The notes: a model not told the origin generated them from the letters alone. A stretch of DNA of 64,000 nucleotides from Arboricoccus pini (GCF_900187945.1 NZ_FYEH01000007.1:124001-188000), one strand, 5' to 3'. Numbered from the stretch's first letter, positions 27,150 through 36,434 are shown. Made by a program: numbers and translations.

Positions 27150-27923
27150 ATGGAGATCGGGGCGAGAGAGGATCGTGGAACTGCGGGTTGGGCCAGACGG
27201 CCCCGCCGGCTCGTCGACACTATTCTGCTTTATCTGGTCTTTGCCTGGTTTGCCGCCGTGACGCTGGTCTGGACCGTCCTGGCCCTGGCGGCACGACTCG
27301 TCCTGCCTGCCGCCTGGCGCGATCGGATCGGCACACCGCTCGTGATGTTGTCCGCCCGTACCTTTCTCCTCGGCATGTGGGCGACCGGACGGGTGCACTT
27401 CGATCTCAAGGCACTGGACGAGTTGCGTGAGGCGGGGCCGCTCATCATCGCACCCAATCATCCCTCGCTCATCGACGCGGTGCTCATCGTCTCGCGCCTG
27501 CCCGACGTCGTGTGCATCACCAAGGCCGGTGTCTTCGACAATGTCTTTTTTGGTTGCGGCATGCGGCTTGCGGGCTATGTGCGTAACGATCCGCCCTTGC
27601 GCACGGTCAAGGAAGCCAGAGCGCGCCTTCGGGACGGCAAGCAGCTTCTCGTCTTCCCCGAGGGCACGCGCACGATGCGGCAGCCCGTGGGACCCCTGAA
27701 ACCGGGTCTGGCGCTCATGGCAAGGCAGGCAGCCGTACCGGTGCAGACGATTTTCATCGAGACGAGCTGTGATTTTCTCGCCAAGGGTCGGCCCCTTTTT
27801 GTCCTGCCTCCCTTGCCGCTCGTCTATCGGATCAGGCTCGGTCGCCGCTTTCCTCCCGAGCACGATATCAAGGCGCTTACAGCCGAGCTCGAAGCCTATT
27901 TCCTGGCCGAGCTCCAGCCTTGA
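27150..27923 (+). CDS. 1-acyl-sn-glycerol-3-phosphate acyltransferase-like (PlsC family)
   Basis: Membrane-associated lysophospholipid acyltransferase of 257 residues. There is an N-terminal membrane helix (LLYLVFAWFAAVTLVWTVL), the HX4D catalytic motif as NHPSLIDAVLI, the GCGMRLAGYVRND acceptor-binding block, FPEGTRTM and a VPVQTIFIE strand. It starts at ATG 27150, or two codons earlier at TTG 27144. Its stop overlaps the next gene start (TTGA). Because it is coupled to a GT2 glycosyltransferase, it may modify a glycolipid or polyene rather than serve bulk phospholipid synthesis. Confidence 0.85.
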   Translation: MEIGAREDRGTAGWARRPRRLVDTILLYLVFAWFAAVTLVWTVLALAARLVLPAAWRDRIGTPLVMLSARTFLLGMWATGRVHFDLKALDELREAGPLIIAPNHPSLIDAVLIVSRLPDVVCITKAGVFDNVFFGCGMRLAGYVRNDPPLRTVKEARARLRDGKQLLVFPEGTRTMRQPVGPLKPGLALMARQAAVPVQTIFIETSCDFLAKGRPLFVLPPLPLVYRIRLGRRFPPEHDIKALTAELEAYFLAELQP

Positions 27924-28684
27924 GCCGTGCTCGCCATCTGGTCCTGATCCCGAGCTTCAACAGCGGCCATCAGCTTTTAGACACCGTTCGGGCGGCTCGA
28001 AGGTATTGGCGGCCGATCTGGGTCGTCATCGACGGCAGCACGGATGGCAGCGAGCGTGCCGTCCTGGAGTTGGCGGCCATGGATCCGGAGATCCGGGTCT
28101 TCGTCCTGCCCGAGAACCAGGGAAAGGGTGCTGCCCTTCATCACGGCATGCAGGCGGCGGCGGAGGCGGGCTTCACCCATGTGCTCACCATGGATGCCGA
28201 TGGTCAGCATCCAGCCGATCTGATCGGCAGCTTCATCGCCCGGTCGGTGGCCGCGCCGCACGCCATGGTGCTCGGGCGACCGGTCTTCGATGCGAGCGCC
28301 CCGGCAATTCGGGTCGGCGGCCGTAAGATCTCGAACTGGTGGGTGCGGCTGGAGACGGGCGATGCCGGTATCGACGATGTACTCTTCGGCTTTCGCGTCT
28401 ATCCATTGCGCCCGCTCCTGGCGATCATGGCGGAGACCCGCTGGATGCGGCGGTTCGACTTCGATACGGAGGCTGTCGTCAGGCTGGCCTGGGCCGGCGT
28501 GCCGGCCGTCAACCTGCCGGCGCCGGTGCGCTATCTCACTCGCGAGGAAGGAGGGATCTCGCACTTCAGATACGGTCGCGACAATCTCCTCTTGATTTGC
28601 ATGCATCTCAGGCTTCTGGTCGGCATGATCTTGCGCCTGGGCCGTCGCCGACGCGCGGTTGATCGGGGCTCGGCGCTTCGTTAA
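27920..28684 (+). CDS. Family 2 glycosyltransferase (DPM1-like)
   Basis: GT-A fold transferase of 254 residues beginning at TTG 27920, which overlaps the acyltransferase stop. Motifs: LIPSFNSGHQLLDTV, IDGSTDG, ENQGKGAALHHGM, the DXD metal motif in LTMDADGQHPADL, then GFRVYPLRP and RFDFDTEAVVRLAWAG. This resembles dolichol-phosphate mannose synthase-type enzymes that transfer sugar to a lipid carrier. The C-terminus has a Leu-rich segment and ends in Arg. Together with PlsC it forms a two-gene operon. A C+G hairpin follows at 28704. Confidence 0.85.
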   Translation: MSRARHLVLIPSFNSGHQLLDTVRAARRYWRPIWVVIDGSTDGSERAVLELAAMDPEIRVFVLPENQGKGAALHHGMQAAAEAGFTHVLTMDADGQHPADLIGSFIARSVAAPHAMVLGRPVFDASAPAIRVGGRKISNWWVRLETGDAGIDDVLFGFRVYPLRPLLAIMAETRWMRRFDFDTEAVVRLAWAGVPAVNLPAPVRYLTREEGGISHFRYGRDNLLLICMHLRLLVGMILRLGRRRRAVDRGSALR

Positions 28685-28703
28685 GAACGCTTCGCGAGAA
28701 CCA

Positions 28704-28724
28704 CGCGGCGCCTGGAGCGCCGCG
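28704..28724 (+). terminator. GC hairpin after the PlsC-GT2 operon
   Basis: CGCGGCGC (28704-28711), loop CTGGA, GCGCCGCG (28717-28724): a perfect eight-pair stem 20 bases after the stop. No T-tract follows, so it may stabilise the mRNA end or act with Rho. Confidence 0.45.
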
Positions 28725-28820
28725 CCACTTGCCTGCGCCGATCATCAGGAGTCCGCTTGCCTCGAGGGCGGTGGGTGATGCCGGTGGGCGGGGCGTCAAG
28801 CAGATGGATGCTGCGCAGCC

Positions 28821-30299
28821 ATGTCCTCTCCGCTGGCGCGTATGCGCGCAGAGTGGTTCGGTAACGTTAAGAACGACGTGCTGGCCGGTCTCGTGGTATC
28901 CTTTGCCCTCATTCCCGAGGTCATAGGCTTTTCGATCGCGGCCGGCGTCGATCCAAAAGTAGGGCTCTACGCCTCCTTTTGCATCGCCGTGACGATCGCG
29001 ATTACCGGTGGTCGACCCGGCATGATCTCGGCTGCGGCCGGCTCCGTGGCTCTTCTGACACCCGGACTTGTGCACGCGCATGGCGCGCAGTACGTCATCG
29101 CCGCCTCGCTCCTGGCCGGCATCATCCAGATAGCAGCCGGATGCCTGCGCATGGGCGTGCTCGTGCGCTTCGTCTCCCGCTCCGTCATGACGGGCTTCGT
29201 CAACGCCCTGGCGATCCTCATCTTCTCAGCCCAGGTGCCGCAGCTCCTGGGCGGGGGCATTGAGGGCTACCTGATGACGGCACTGGGCCTGGCCATCATC
29301 TATCTCCTGCCACGCCTGACCAAGGCCGTGCCCTCGTCCCTCATCTGCATCGTCGTGCTGACGGCCATCGCGCTTTCGACCGGCATGGACCTGAAGACGA
29401 TCGGCGATATGGGGCAGATGCCGAGCGAATTGCCTTACTTCGTCCTCCCGGATGTGCCCTTCACTTTCGAGACGCTGAAGATCATCGCCCCTTATGCGGT
29501 GCCGATGGCGATGGTCGGGCTCCTGGAATCGATGCTGACGCAAAACGTCGTCGACGAGATGACGGAGACGCGGGGGCAAAAGAATCGCGAATGCTGGGGG
29601 TTGGGCATCGCCAACATCGTCGCTGGCTGTTTTGGCGGCATGGCCGGCTGCGCCATGATCGGCCAGACTGTGGTCAACGTGAAGTCGGGCGGTCGTGGCC
29701 GGCTGTCCTGTCTTATGGCCGGTGTCTTTCTCCTCCTCCTCGTCGTTGTCTTCCAGGACTATGCGCGCCGCATCCCCATGGTGGCGCTTGTGGCCGTCAT
29801 GATCATGGTCTCGATCAGCACCTTCGACTGGGGGTCCTTCAAGGCCCTGCGCACGCATCCGCGCGTATCGAGTGTCGTCATGCTGGCAACCGTGCTGGTC
29901 ACGGTGCTGACCGATGATCTCTCGCAGGGCGTTATCGTCGGCGTCCTGCTCTCGGGCGTCTTCTTTGCCTTCAAGGTAGCAAGGCTCTTCAAGATCACCT
30001 CCGCGTTCGATCCGGCGACGAGCAGGCGAACCTATCGCGTGAGCGGCCAGATCTTTTTTGCTTCGGCCGACGCCTTCGCCGAGGCGATCGATACCGACGA
30101 GGTGCTGAAGTCGGTCGTGATCGATGTCAGCCGGGCGCATTTCTGGGACATATCGGCGATTGGCGCCTTGGACCGGATCGCCGAGAAGCTAAAGCGGCGC
30201 GGTGTCGAGTTCAGACTCGAGGGCCTGAACGAGGCAAGCGCCATGATGATCGATCGCGTCGGAACGCATGCCAAGGCGGCCGGTCCGCCGATCGTCTAG
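28821..30299 (+). CDS. SulP family anion transporter with STAS domain
   Basis: A 492-residue SulP (SLC26-like) permease. The signature [21 protein letters not shown] is at the N-terminus, followed by [16 protein letters not shown] and helices through about residue 390. A C-terminal STAS domain starts near [19 protein letters not shown] and includes [22 protein letters not shown]. Members carry sulfate, bicarbonate, molybdate or dicarboxylates; the substrate is not evident. No cysteine-pathway or carbonic-anhydrase gene is near. It is convergent with puuA. Confidence 0.9.
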   Translation: MSSPLARMRAEWFGNVKNDVLAGLVVSFALIPEVIGFSIAAGVDPKVGLYASFCIAVTIAITGGRPGMISAAAGSVALLTPGLVHAHGAQYVIAASLLAGIIQIAAGCLRMGVLVRFVSRSVMTGFVNALAILIFSAQVPQLLGGGIEGYLMTALGLAIIYLLPRLTKAVPSSLICIVVLTAIALSTGMDLKTIGDMGQMPSELPYFVLPDVPFTFETLKIIAPYAVPMAMVGLLESMLTQNVVDEMTETRGQKNRECWGLGIANIVAGCFGGMAGCAMIGQTVVNVKSGGRGRLSCLMAGVFLLLLVVVFQDYARRIPMVALVAVMIMVSISTFDWGSFKALRTHPRVSSVVMLATVLVTVLTDDLSQGVIVGVLLSGVFFAFKVARLFKITSAFDPATSRRTYRVSGQIFFASADAFAEAIDTDEVLKSVVIDVSRAHFWDISAIGALDRIAEKLKRRGVEFRLEGLNEASAMMIDRVGTHAKAAGPPIV

Positions 30300-30314
30300 G
30301 GTCCTTGGAGCTTC

Positions 30315-30331
30315 CGGCCGTCGTGCGGCCG
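30315..30331. terminator. Hairpin between convergent SulP and puuA genes
   Basis: CGGCCG at 30315-30320, loop TCGTG, CGGCCG at 30326-30331, in the 54 bases between two convergent genes. There is no U-tract; its role as a bidirectional terminator is inferred from position. Confidence 0.35.
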
Positions 30332-30353
30332 TGCGTCCCAGCCGGGCTTAAGG

Positions 30354-31694
30354 CTAGACATTCAAGAGCAGGTGCTCGCGCTCCCATGAGCTGATGACGC
30401 GCTGATAAGCGTCGTGTTCGCTCTGCTTGACCGCCAGGAGCACGTCGACGAAGGCCTCGCCCAGTGTCTCCTTTAAGGGTCCGCTGCCCTGGAGCTTGCG
30501 CAGCGCCTCGGGCATCTGCTGGGGCAGGGTCTGGGCCAGACGGTAGGCGCTGCCCTTGATCGGATCGGTGGGCTCGATCTGCTCCACCATGCCGATATAG
30601 CCGCAGGCCAGCGAGGCAGCCATGACCAGATAAGGGTTGGCGTCGGCACCGGCGATGCGGTTCTCGACCCGCCGGCCTTCAGGGCCGGAGGCCGGCACGC
30701 GCAGGCCTACCGTCCGGTTCTCGACGCCCCAATGGACGTTGATCGGCGCGGTGGAGTGGCGTCGCAGACGGCGATAGGAATTGATGTTGGGGGCAAAAAG
30801 GGGCATCGCCGCCGCCATGAATTTCTGCAGCCCGCCAATATGCCAGAGGAAGAGTTCGGTATTGCGGCCCTCGGCATCGCCAAACAGGTTCTTGCCGGTC
30901 TCCGCGTCCACCACGGATTGATGGATATGCATGGATGAGCCAGGCTCGCCCGCCATCGGTTTAGCCATGAAGGTCGCGTAGATGCCGTGCTTCAAGGCGG
31001 CGTTGCGCAAGGTGCGCTTGAAGAGGAAAGTCTGGTCGGCTAGGGCCAGCGCGTCGCCGTGATTGAAGTTGATCTCCATCTGCGCGGCACCGGCCTCGTG
31101 CGTCAGCGTGTCGACGTCGAGATTTTGCTTGTCGCACCAGTCATAGACGTCCTCGAAGATCGGGTCGAACTCGTTGACGGCCTCGATGCCGAAGGACTGG
31201 CGGCCGGTTTCCTGGCGCTTGGAGCGGCCAATCGGCGGGACCAGCGGATAGTCCGGGTCCTCGTTGATCTTCGTTAAGAAGAACTCGACCTCGGGAGCCA
31301 CGACGGGCTTCCAGCCTTTGTCCGCATAGAGCTTCAAGACCCGCTGCAGGACGTAGCGGGCCGAAATGTCCACCGGCGAGCCGTCATGATAAACGCAGTC
31401 GGCCAGGACCTGGGCGGTCGGCTCCTCGTACCAGGGCACCAGCCGGATCGACTTGAAATCGGGCCGCAGCCGGATATCGCGGTCGATCGGGTCGATCACG
31501 TCCTCGTCGGGATAATCGCCGGTCACCGTCTGGATGAAGATGCTCTCAGGCAGACGGAGCGAGTCCTCGTCGATGGAGCGGAGGAACTTGTCACCCGGAA
31601 GAATCTTGCCACGCGCGATGCCGTTGATGTCGGCGACGATGCACTCGACCTCGGTGACGCTATGGGCTCTAAGCCACTCTTTGAAATCCGACAT
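30354..31694 (-). CDS. puuA: Gamma-glutamylputrescine synthetase-like glutamine synthetase
   Basis: A 446-residue glutamine-synthetase-fold ligase. Its N-terminal beta-grasp has VECIVADINGIARGKILPGDKF, a variant typical of PuuA (gamma-glutamylation of putrescine) and not of GlnA. Metal and ATP site elements include VVAPEVEFFLTKINEDPDYP, HEAGAAQMEINFNHGD, AKPMAGEPGSSMHIHQSV, and the arginines in HSTAPINVHWGVENRTVGLRVP. The start at 31694 overlaps the end of puuD by 26 bases. With puuD directly upstream, the operon fits putrescine breakdown to GABA through gamma-glutamylated intermediates. The oxidase and dehydrogenase steps are not in the window. Confidence 0.88.
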   Translation of the reverse strand: MSDFKEWLRAHSVTEVECIVADINGIARGKILPGDKFLRSIDEDSLRLPESIFIQTVTGDYPDEDVIDPIDRDIRLRPDFKSIRLVPWYEEPTAQVLADCVYHDGSPVDISARYVLQRVLKLYADKGWKPVVAPEVEFFLTKINEDPDYPLVPPIGRSKRQETGRQSFGIEAVNEFDPIFEDVYDWCDKQNLDVDTLTHEAGAAQMEINFNHGDALALADQTFLFKRTLRNAALKHGIYATFMAKPMAGEPGSSMHIHQSVVDAETGKNLFGDAEGRNTELFLWHIGGLQKFMAAAMPLFAPNINSYRRLRRHSTAPINVHWGVENRTVGLRVPASGPEGRRVENRIAGADANPYLVMAASLACGYIGMVEQIEPTDPIKGSAYRLAQTLPQQMPEALRKLQGSGPLKETLGEAFVDVLLAVKQSEHDAYQRVISSWEREHLLLNV

Positions 31695-32472
31695 GTCCGG
31701 CTCTGTTGTTGGCGAATGCTCGAACCGCATCGCCGAACGCCTTGAAAAGACGCTTGGAATGAGGGTCTTCCTCCGGAGCGTATTCCGGATGCCATTGCAC
31801 GCCGATGACGAAGCCCTTGGCTTCGGGCATGCTCACGGCTTCGATCGTGCCGTCCTCGGCTTCCGCTTCGACGACGAGAGAGGGTGCGACCCGATCAAGT
31901 CCTTGGCCGTGCAGGGAGTTGACCATCATGAGGCCACCTTCGCCGGGCACCAGGATCGGGGCCAGCACGCCGTCCGGTCGCACCCGGATCGCGTGGCAGG
32001 GCAGGAACCGCTCAATGATCGGCTTGCTCTTGTCGGAGCGATGGTCGAAGCGGCCAGGCAGTTCCTGCACATGCTGGTGCAAGGACCCGCCCAGGGCGAC
32101 GTTCAATTCCTGAATGCCGCGGCAGATCGCCAGGACCGGCAGCCCGATCTGGATGGCCGCGCGGATGAGCGGCAAGGTCGTGGCGTCCCTTGCAGGATCT
32201 GCCTCGTTGTCCGGACGGGCGGCCGGGCCGTTATAATGGGCGGGATCGACGTTGGATGGGCTGCCCGTGAGGACGAGCCCGTCCATGCGCGACAGCAGGC
32301 TCGGGATGTCCTGTGCATCGCCGATGGCGGGCAAAAGGACCGGGACCGCATCCACGGCACTCACAACGGCGTCCACATAGCGTCGCGAGACACTATGGAA
32401 GAAAAAGCCGCCATCGCGTGGCTTCAGACAGGCGGTAATGCCGACGAACGGTCGTGGAACTGCTTCAGGCAT
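31669..32472 (-). CDS. puuD: Gamma-glutamyl-GABA hydrolase (peptidase C26)
   Basis: Class I glutamine-amidotransferase-fold hydrolase of 267 residues that releases GABA from gamma-glutamyl-GABA. The nucleophile Cys117 is in PVLAICRGIQELNVALGG; the His and Glu of the triad are in GVQWHPEYAPEED. The N-terminus (RPFVGITACLKPRDG...RYVDAVVSAVDAVPVLLPA) and GLVLTGSPSNVDPAHY are typical of PuuD. It is the first gene of a two-gene operon with puuA. About 150 bases separate it from the divergent Tae4-like gene. Confidence 0.9.
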   Translation of the reverse strand: MPEAVPRPFVGITACLKPRDGGFFFHSVSRRYVDAVVSAVDAVPVLLPAIGDAQDIPSLLSRMDGLVLTGSPSNVDPAHYNGPAARPDNEADPARDATTLPLIRAAIQIGLPVLAICRGIQELNVALGGSLHQHVQELPGRFDHRSDKSKPIIERFLPCHAIRVRPDGVLAPILVPGEGGLMMVNSLHGQGLDRVAPSLVVEAEAEDGTIEAVSMPEAKGFVIGVQWHPEYAPEEDPHSKRLFKAFGDAVRAFANNRAGHVGFQRVA

Positions 32473-32627
32473 GAGCCAGACTTATAAGTGAGGCTGATCG
32501 AGGCATTCAAGCCTTGAGTTTCAGACGGCACCAGGAGGCGTCATGTCGCGTTGGTGCCAAAGCTCCCTTCGCCCTACCTTCCCAACCCTGCCGGACCGGC
32601 AGGAAGCAGAAGAAAAAGGGGAGGGCC

Positions 32628-33107
32628 ATGCGGCCGGGACTGGAAGCGAGCTGGCGTGCGTTTGAGGCGGTGCACGGCGATGGTACGCCCGAGCACGCGG
32701 CTGCAATATTGGGGGGCGAAGCCGCTCTGGCGATCCGCGCCGGGCGGATTTCGAATCTCTCTGCGCTGAAGGCCAGCTATGTCTTCAATCACGCCGGCAT
32801 GTCCGTCCCCTTCATGCCGAGAAAAACGATCAGGGGGGGCGACGGCGGCGCGTTGATCGCGCTCATCCGCGATCTTTTCGACTATCTGCGTGAATATTGG
32901 GGTGAAGCCGATCTGGCGATCAAAGGCGGAGCTCCGGAGGCTTTCGCCGGCATGGCGGGGCTCATGCTCTTCGAGCTGCCCTTCACCTTGGGATCGGGGT
33001 ACGCGACGCTCTGGAACGGCCGCTACCCAGCGAGCAAGGAGGGACCACTCTTCGAGACGGCCCGTTGGGTCAGCCTCTGGGAAATGGATACCCCAGACGG
33101 CGGCTAG
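32628..33107 (+). CDS. Tae4-fold (T6SS amidase-like) protein with all catalytic residues replaced
   Basis: A 159-residue protein, close to the length of Tae4 peptidoglycan amidase effectors (about 160), and alignable with them end to end: SWRAFEAVH, ILGGEAALAI, then SNLSALKASYVFNHAGM, GGDGGALIALIRDLFDYL, and GYATLWNG. In Tae4 the nucleophile Cys lies in a NAC-P-I-R-M-SYVLN block and the His in GHVTLWNG. Here the Cys position is Ser45 (codon TCT, 32760-32762), the His position is Tyr125 (TAC, 33000-33002), and no Asp follows WNG. Each substitution is one base from the catalytic codon. ATG 32628 has a strong AAAAGGGGAGGG ribosome site. There is no signal peptide, no T6SS gene and no Tai4 immunity gene nearby. 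The frame is intact, arguing for a maintained non-enzymatic role. Confidence 0.7.
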   Translation: MRPGLEASWRAFEAVHGDGTPEHAAAILGGEAALAIRAGRISNLSALKASYVFNHAGMSVPFMPRKTIRGGDGGALIALIRDLFDYLREYWGEADLAIKGGAPEAFAGMAGLMLFELPFTLGSGYATLWNGRYPASKEGPLFETARWVSLWEMDTPDGG

Positions 33108-33444
33108 GCGCTGACCGGCAGGCCGGCGCTTCGTCGAAAGGGTGCTAGTTCAACGCGCAATTCACAGAGCCTCGTTTGCGGGACGAACTATGACAGTTCC
33201 GCAACCATCAGTACCATGCAACTTCACCTCGCTAATCGATCCGTCGCCTCGCTCCTCAAGCTGATTCAGAGCTGCCCAGGCACGCTCAACCAAAGCTAAC
33301 CGCTCGGCACCGGCTCGAGCCTAGGGTGCGCGAAACGCGCTTGCCTGTTGGCGACCCATCAGCACATCGCCCGTCACGGCCCCGAATCCAATTTTGGAGC
33401 CGTTTACCCGTCTGATAGTGGGGTAGGGTGCCCGAATGGGCTGG
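33108..33444. other. 337-base stretch without an intact gene
   Basis: Plus-strand frames show nothing recognisable. On the minus strand a frame ending at TGA 33162-33164 reads plausibly (LVERAWAALNQLEERGDG, then VKLHGTDGCGTVIVRPAN) for about 48 codons back to 33308, but a TAG stop lies shortly upstream and no ATG or ribosome site starts it. It may be the tail of a lost small protein. Base composition is slightly lower in G+C than its neighbours. Confidence 0.35.
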
Positions 33445-33909
33445 TCACGCCGCCTGCGCTGCCCCTGAGATCGTCTTTGCCTTGGTACTGCCGCCGAGCT
33501 CGATCTTGCGAGGCTTCATCGCATCCGGGATGACCCGCTCGAGGCGGATGTTCAAGAGGCCTTTGTCCAGGCCTGCGTCGACGATGCGCACATGGTCGGC
33601 CAACTGGAAACGGTGCTCGAAGGCGCGTTGCGCGATACCGCGATGGAGATATTCGAGATCCTTCTCGACCTCGCGAATCTGGCCGCGCACGGTCAACACA
33701 TTATTCTCGACCTGGAGATCCAGGTCCTCCTCGCCGAACCCCGCCAGCGCCATGGTGATGCGGTAGGTCTGCTCACCGGTCTTGACGATGTTGTAGGGCG
33801 GATAGGAACTGTCCCGTCCGGCATCCCGCATCGCCGTCTCGAAGAGCTTGTCCAGGCGGTCGAAGCCGACGGAGGATCGAAAAAGGGGGCTAAGATCGAA
33901 TTCGCGCAT
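33445..33909 (-). CDS. Small heat shock protein Hsp20 (IbpA-like)
   Basis: ATP-independent holdase of 154 residues. It has the N-terminal MREFDLSPLFRSSVGFDRL typical of class A alphaproteobacterial Hsp20, and the alpha-crystallin domain YPPYNIVKTGEQTYRITMALAGF through VLTVRGQ. The domain end is IAQRAFEHRFQLADHVRIVDAGLDKGLLNIRL, and the oligomerising I-x-I/V element appears as RKIEL near the C-terminus. ATG 33909 is set by the family start. Its leader carries an RNA-thermometer hairpin and an RpoH-type promoter, described separately. Confidence 0.95.
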   Translation of the reverse strand: MREFDLSPLFRSSVGFDRLDKLFETAMRDAGRDSSYPPYNIVKTGEQTYRITMALAGFGEEDLDLQVENNVLTVRGQIREVEKDLEYLHRGIAQRAFEHRFQLADHVRIVDAGLDKGLLNIRLERVIPDAMKPRKIELGGSTKAKTISGAAQAA

Positions 33910-34012
33910 GATTTTGCTGTCCTTCCCTTGAAGCGACGAGCCCGACGCCGACGGATCGCCCGATGCCAGGCCTTGCATGCAGTCTTCAACGATGTCGGGC
34001 CCGAAGCGCCCG
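33910..34012 (-). promoter_or_regulatory. ROSE-type RNA thermometer in the hsp20 leader
   Basis: The mRNA leader just before the hsp20 start has UCGCU (33936-33932) that can pair with AGGA of the Shine-Dalgarno sequence (33923-33920). The stem GUC(G)CUUC / GAAGGAC (33937 to 33919) has a loop AAGG and one bulged G. U(U/C)GCU facing AGGA with an unpaired G is the ROSE consensus. The SD-to-ATG spacing is ten bases. Upstream in the same leader is a stable hairpin (GUCGGGC / GCCCGAC, about 33987-34007). Melting on heating would free the ribosome site. Confidence 0.75.
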
Positions 34013-34020
34013 ACCTCCTG

Positions 34021-34050
34021 CAGATGGGAGCCCGGCCCCGGGCCGTCAAG
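34021..34050 (-). promoter_or_regulatory. RpoH (sigma-32)-type promoter of hsp20
   Basis: On the minus strand CTTGAC (34050-34045), a 16-base spacer, and CCCATCTG (34028-34021) match the heat-shock sigma consensus CTTGAA-N-CCCATNT. Transcription would start near 34013, giving a leader of about 100 bases, the usual size for a ROSE element. Confidence 0.7.
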
Positions 34051-34268
34051 ATTTTCTCGCGAAAGCCGCCCATTCCATCAGGCGGAAAGAGTTGTAGACC
34101 ACTGCCTCGGTTTTTCCGTCTGGTGGAAAGGGCAAGAAAAGAGCCCTCGATCTGGCGGCGGGAGAGCTTAGATAGCGGCGAAACGTCGCTCTGGAAGGAG
34201 CAGGCATCGCCATTCCGCGGATGTTTCTCCGAGGGCGGTGCCGTTGTCTGTCGAGGAAGGAGAGTCCC

Positions 34269-36434
34269 ATGGTTGAGCGCGTCAAGACCGGCCGTCTGGC
34301 GATTGCGCCCGTGCTGAAGGATTTCATCGAGCAAGAGGCGCTGCCGGGGACGGGTGTCGAGGCGACGGCGCTTTGGGCCGGACTCGAATCGATCCTGGTC
34401 GAGCTTGCTCCGCGCAACAAGGCATTGCTCGCGCGGCGTGACGAATTGCAGGCCAAGATCGATGCCTGGCACGTCGATCATCCAGGCGAGGCCGGCAGCC
34501 CAGCCTACAGCGCCTTTTTGAGCGAGATCGGCTACCTCCTCCCGGAGGCCGCGCCGGTCGCCGTCGAGACGACCAATGTCGATCCCGAGATCGCCAGCGT
34601 CGCCGGCCCGCAGCTCGTCGTGCCGGTCACCAACGCCCGCTACGCGTTGAATGCCGCCAATGCCCGCTGGGGCAGTCTCTATGACGCGCTCTACGGGACC
34701 GACGCCATCCCGCTGGAAGGCGAAGCCAAGCGCGGCTTCGATCCGGCGAGGGCCGCCAAGGTCATCGCCTGGGCGCGGGACTTTCTCGACATGGCCGTGC
34801 CTTTGAAAAGCGGCTCGCATAGCGCGGCCCGCAGCTACGGGCTGGCGGAGGGTCGGCTCGTCGTCGGCCTTGAAGATGGCAGTGCGACGGGCCTGGCGGA
34901 CGAGGCACAATTGTGCGGCTATCTGGGCGAGCCCACCGCACCCTCAGCCCTCCTTTTCGTCCATAACGGCCTGCATATCGAGGTGAAGGTCGACCGTACG
35001 CATTTCATCGGCAAGGACGACAAGGCCGGCATCAGCGACGTCGTCATTGAGGCGGCGCTGACCACCATTCAAGATTGCGAGGATTCCGTGGCCGCCGTTG
35101 ATGCGGCTGACAAGGTCCTTGTCTATCGCAACTGGCTGGGCCTCATGCGGGGCGATCTAGAGGCGCAGTTCCAAAAGGGCGGCAAGACGCTGACCCGCAA
35201 GCTCGAGCCGGACCATGTCTATAAGAAGCCCGGCGGCGGCGAACTCACATTGACCGGCCGCAGCTTGATGCTGATCCGCAATGTGGGCCACCTCATGACG
35301 AGCGATGCCGTGCTCCTCGATGGCGAGGAAGTGCCCGAGGGTATCCTGGACGGGCTCTTTACCAGCCTGATCGCCATCCATGACCTGAAGGCCCAGAACC
35401 GACCGAAGAACAGCCGGGCGGGTTCGGTCTATATCGTCAAGCCCAAGATGCACGGCCCGGAGGAAGTGGCCTTCGCCGATCTGCTCTTTGCCCGCGTCGA
35501 GAAGGTTCTGGGCCTTCCTGCCAACACGCTCAAGATGGGCATCATGGACGAGGAGCGGCGCACCAGCCTCAACCTTACCGCCTGCATCGCCGCGGCGCGT
35601 CACCGCCTGGTCTTCATCAACACTGGCTTTCTCGACCGTACGGGCGACGAGATCCATACCTCAATGGAAGCCGGGCCAGTCGTGCGTAAGAACGACATGA
35701 AGGGCGAGGCCTGGATCAAGGCCTATGAGGACAATAACGTCGATGTGGGGCTGGCCTCGGGCCTGCAGGGCAAGGCGCAGATCGGCAAGGGCATGTGGGC
35801 GATGCCCGATCGGATGGCCGACATGCTCAAGGCCAAGATCGGGCACCCCGAGGCCGGCGCCAACACGGCCTGGGTCCCCTCGCCGACGGCGGCAACGCTG
35901 CACGCCACGCATTATCACCAAGTGAACGTGGCCTCGGTGCAAGAGAAGCTGAAGAGCCGCAAGGGCGACTATCGCGCGGCCCTTTTGACCATCCCGCTGG
36001 CCAAGAACACGAACTGGCCGCCCCAGGAGGTCCAGGCCGAGCTCGACAACAACGTGCAGGGCATCCTGGGCTATGTCGTCCGCTGGGTGGATCAGGGGGT
36101 CGGCTGCTCCAAGGTGCCCGACATCAACAATGTCGGGTTGATGGAAGACCGGGCCACCTTGCGCATCTCTAGCCAGCATATCGCCAACTGGCTGCGCCAC
36201 GGTATCGTTACCGAAACGCAGGTCAAGGAGACCCTGGCGCGCATGGCGGCGGTGGTCGACAAGCAGAACGAAGGCGATCCGGACTATCACCCGATGGCCA
36301 AGGATTTGGACGGCAGCGTGGCCTTCCAGGCCGCTGCCGACTTGATCTTCAAGGGCAGGTCGCAGCCCAACGGCTATACCGAGCCGGTCCTGCACGCCCG
36401 CCGGCGTGAGCTGAAGGCCAAGCGGGCCGGTTAG
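34269..36434 (+). CDS. glcB: Malate synthase G
   Basis: Condenses glyoxylate and acetyl-CoA to malate in the glyoxylate/glycolate pathway. The 721-residue length is that of isoform G. Landmarks: [40 protein letters not shown], the catalytic block [18 protein letters not shown], then [37 protein letters not shown], and a C-terminal [34 protein letters not shown]-type segment. ATG 34269 follows a GAGGAAGGAGAG ribosome site. It stands alone; glc or isocitrate lyase genes are not adjacent. Confidence 0.96.
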   Translation: MVERVKTGRLAIAPVLKDFIEQEALPGTGVEATALWAGLESILVELAPRNKALLARRDELQAKIDAWHVDHPGEAGSPAYSAFLSEIGYLLPEAAPVAVETTNVDPEIASVAGPQLVVPVTNARYALNAANARWGSLYDALYGTDAIPLEGEAKRGFDPARAAKVIAWARDFLDMAVPLKSGSHSAARSYGLAEGRLVVGLEDGSATGLADEAQLCGYLGEPTAPSALLFVHNGLHIEVKVDRTHFIGKDDKAGISDVVIEAALTTIQDCEDSVAAVDAADKVLVYRNWLGLMRGDLEAQFQKGGKTLTRKLEPDHVYKKPGGGELTLTGRSLMLIRNVGHLMTSDAVLLDGEEVPEGILDGLFTSLIAIHDLKAQNRPKNSRAGSVYIVKPKMHGPEEVAFADLLFARVEKVLGLPANTLKMGIMDEERRTSLNLTACIAAARHRLVFINTGFLDRTGDEIHTSMEAGPVVRKNDMKGEAWIKAYEDNNVDVGLASGLQGKAQIGKGMWAMPDRMADMLKAKIGHPEAGANTAWVPSPTAATLHATHYHQVNVASVQEKLKSRKGDYRAALLTIPLAKNTNWPPQEVQAELDNNVQGILGYVVRWVDQGVGCSKVPDINNVGLMEDRATLRISSQHIANWLRHGIVTETQVKETLARMAAVVDKQNEGDPDYHPMAKDLDGSVAFQAAADLIFKGRSQPNGYTEPVLHARRRELKAKRAG

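Noticed and set aside
25563-27863. A 766-codon minus-strand frame across the MFS and PlsC genes
   Set aside because: The real MFS gene lies in another frame with clear helices; this frame is composition-driven and Arg/His/Pro-rich.
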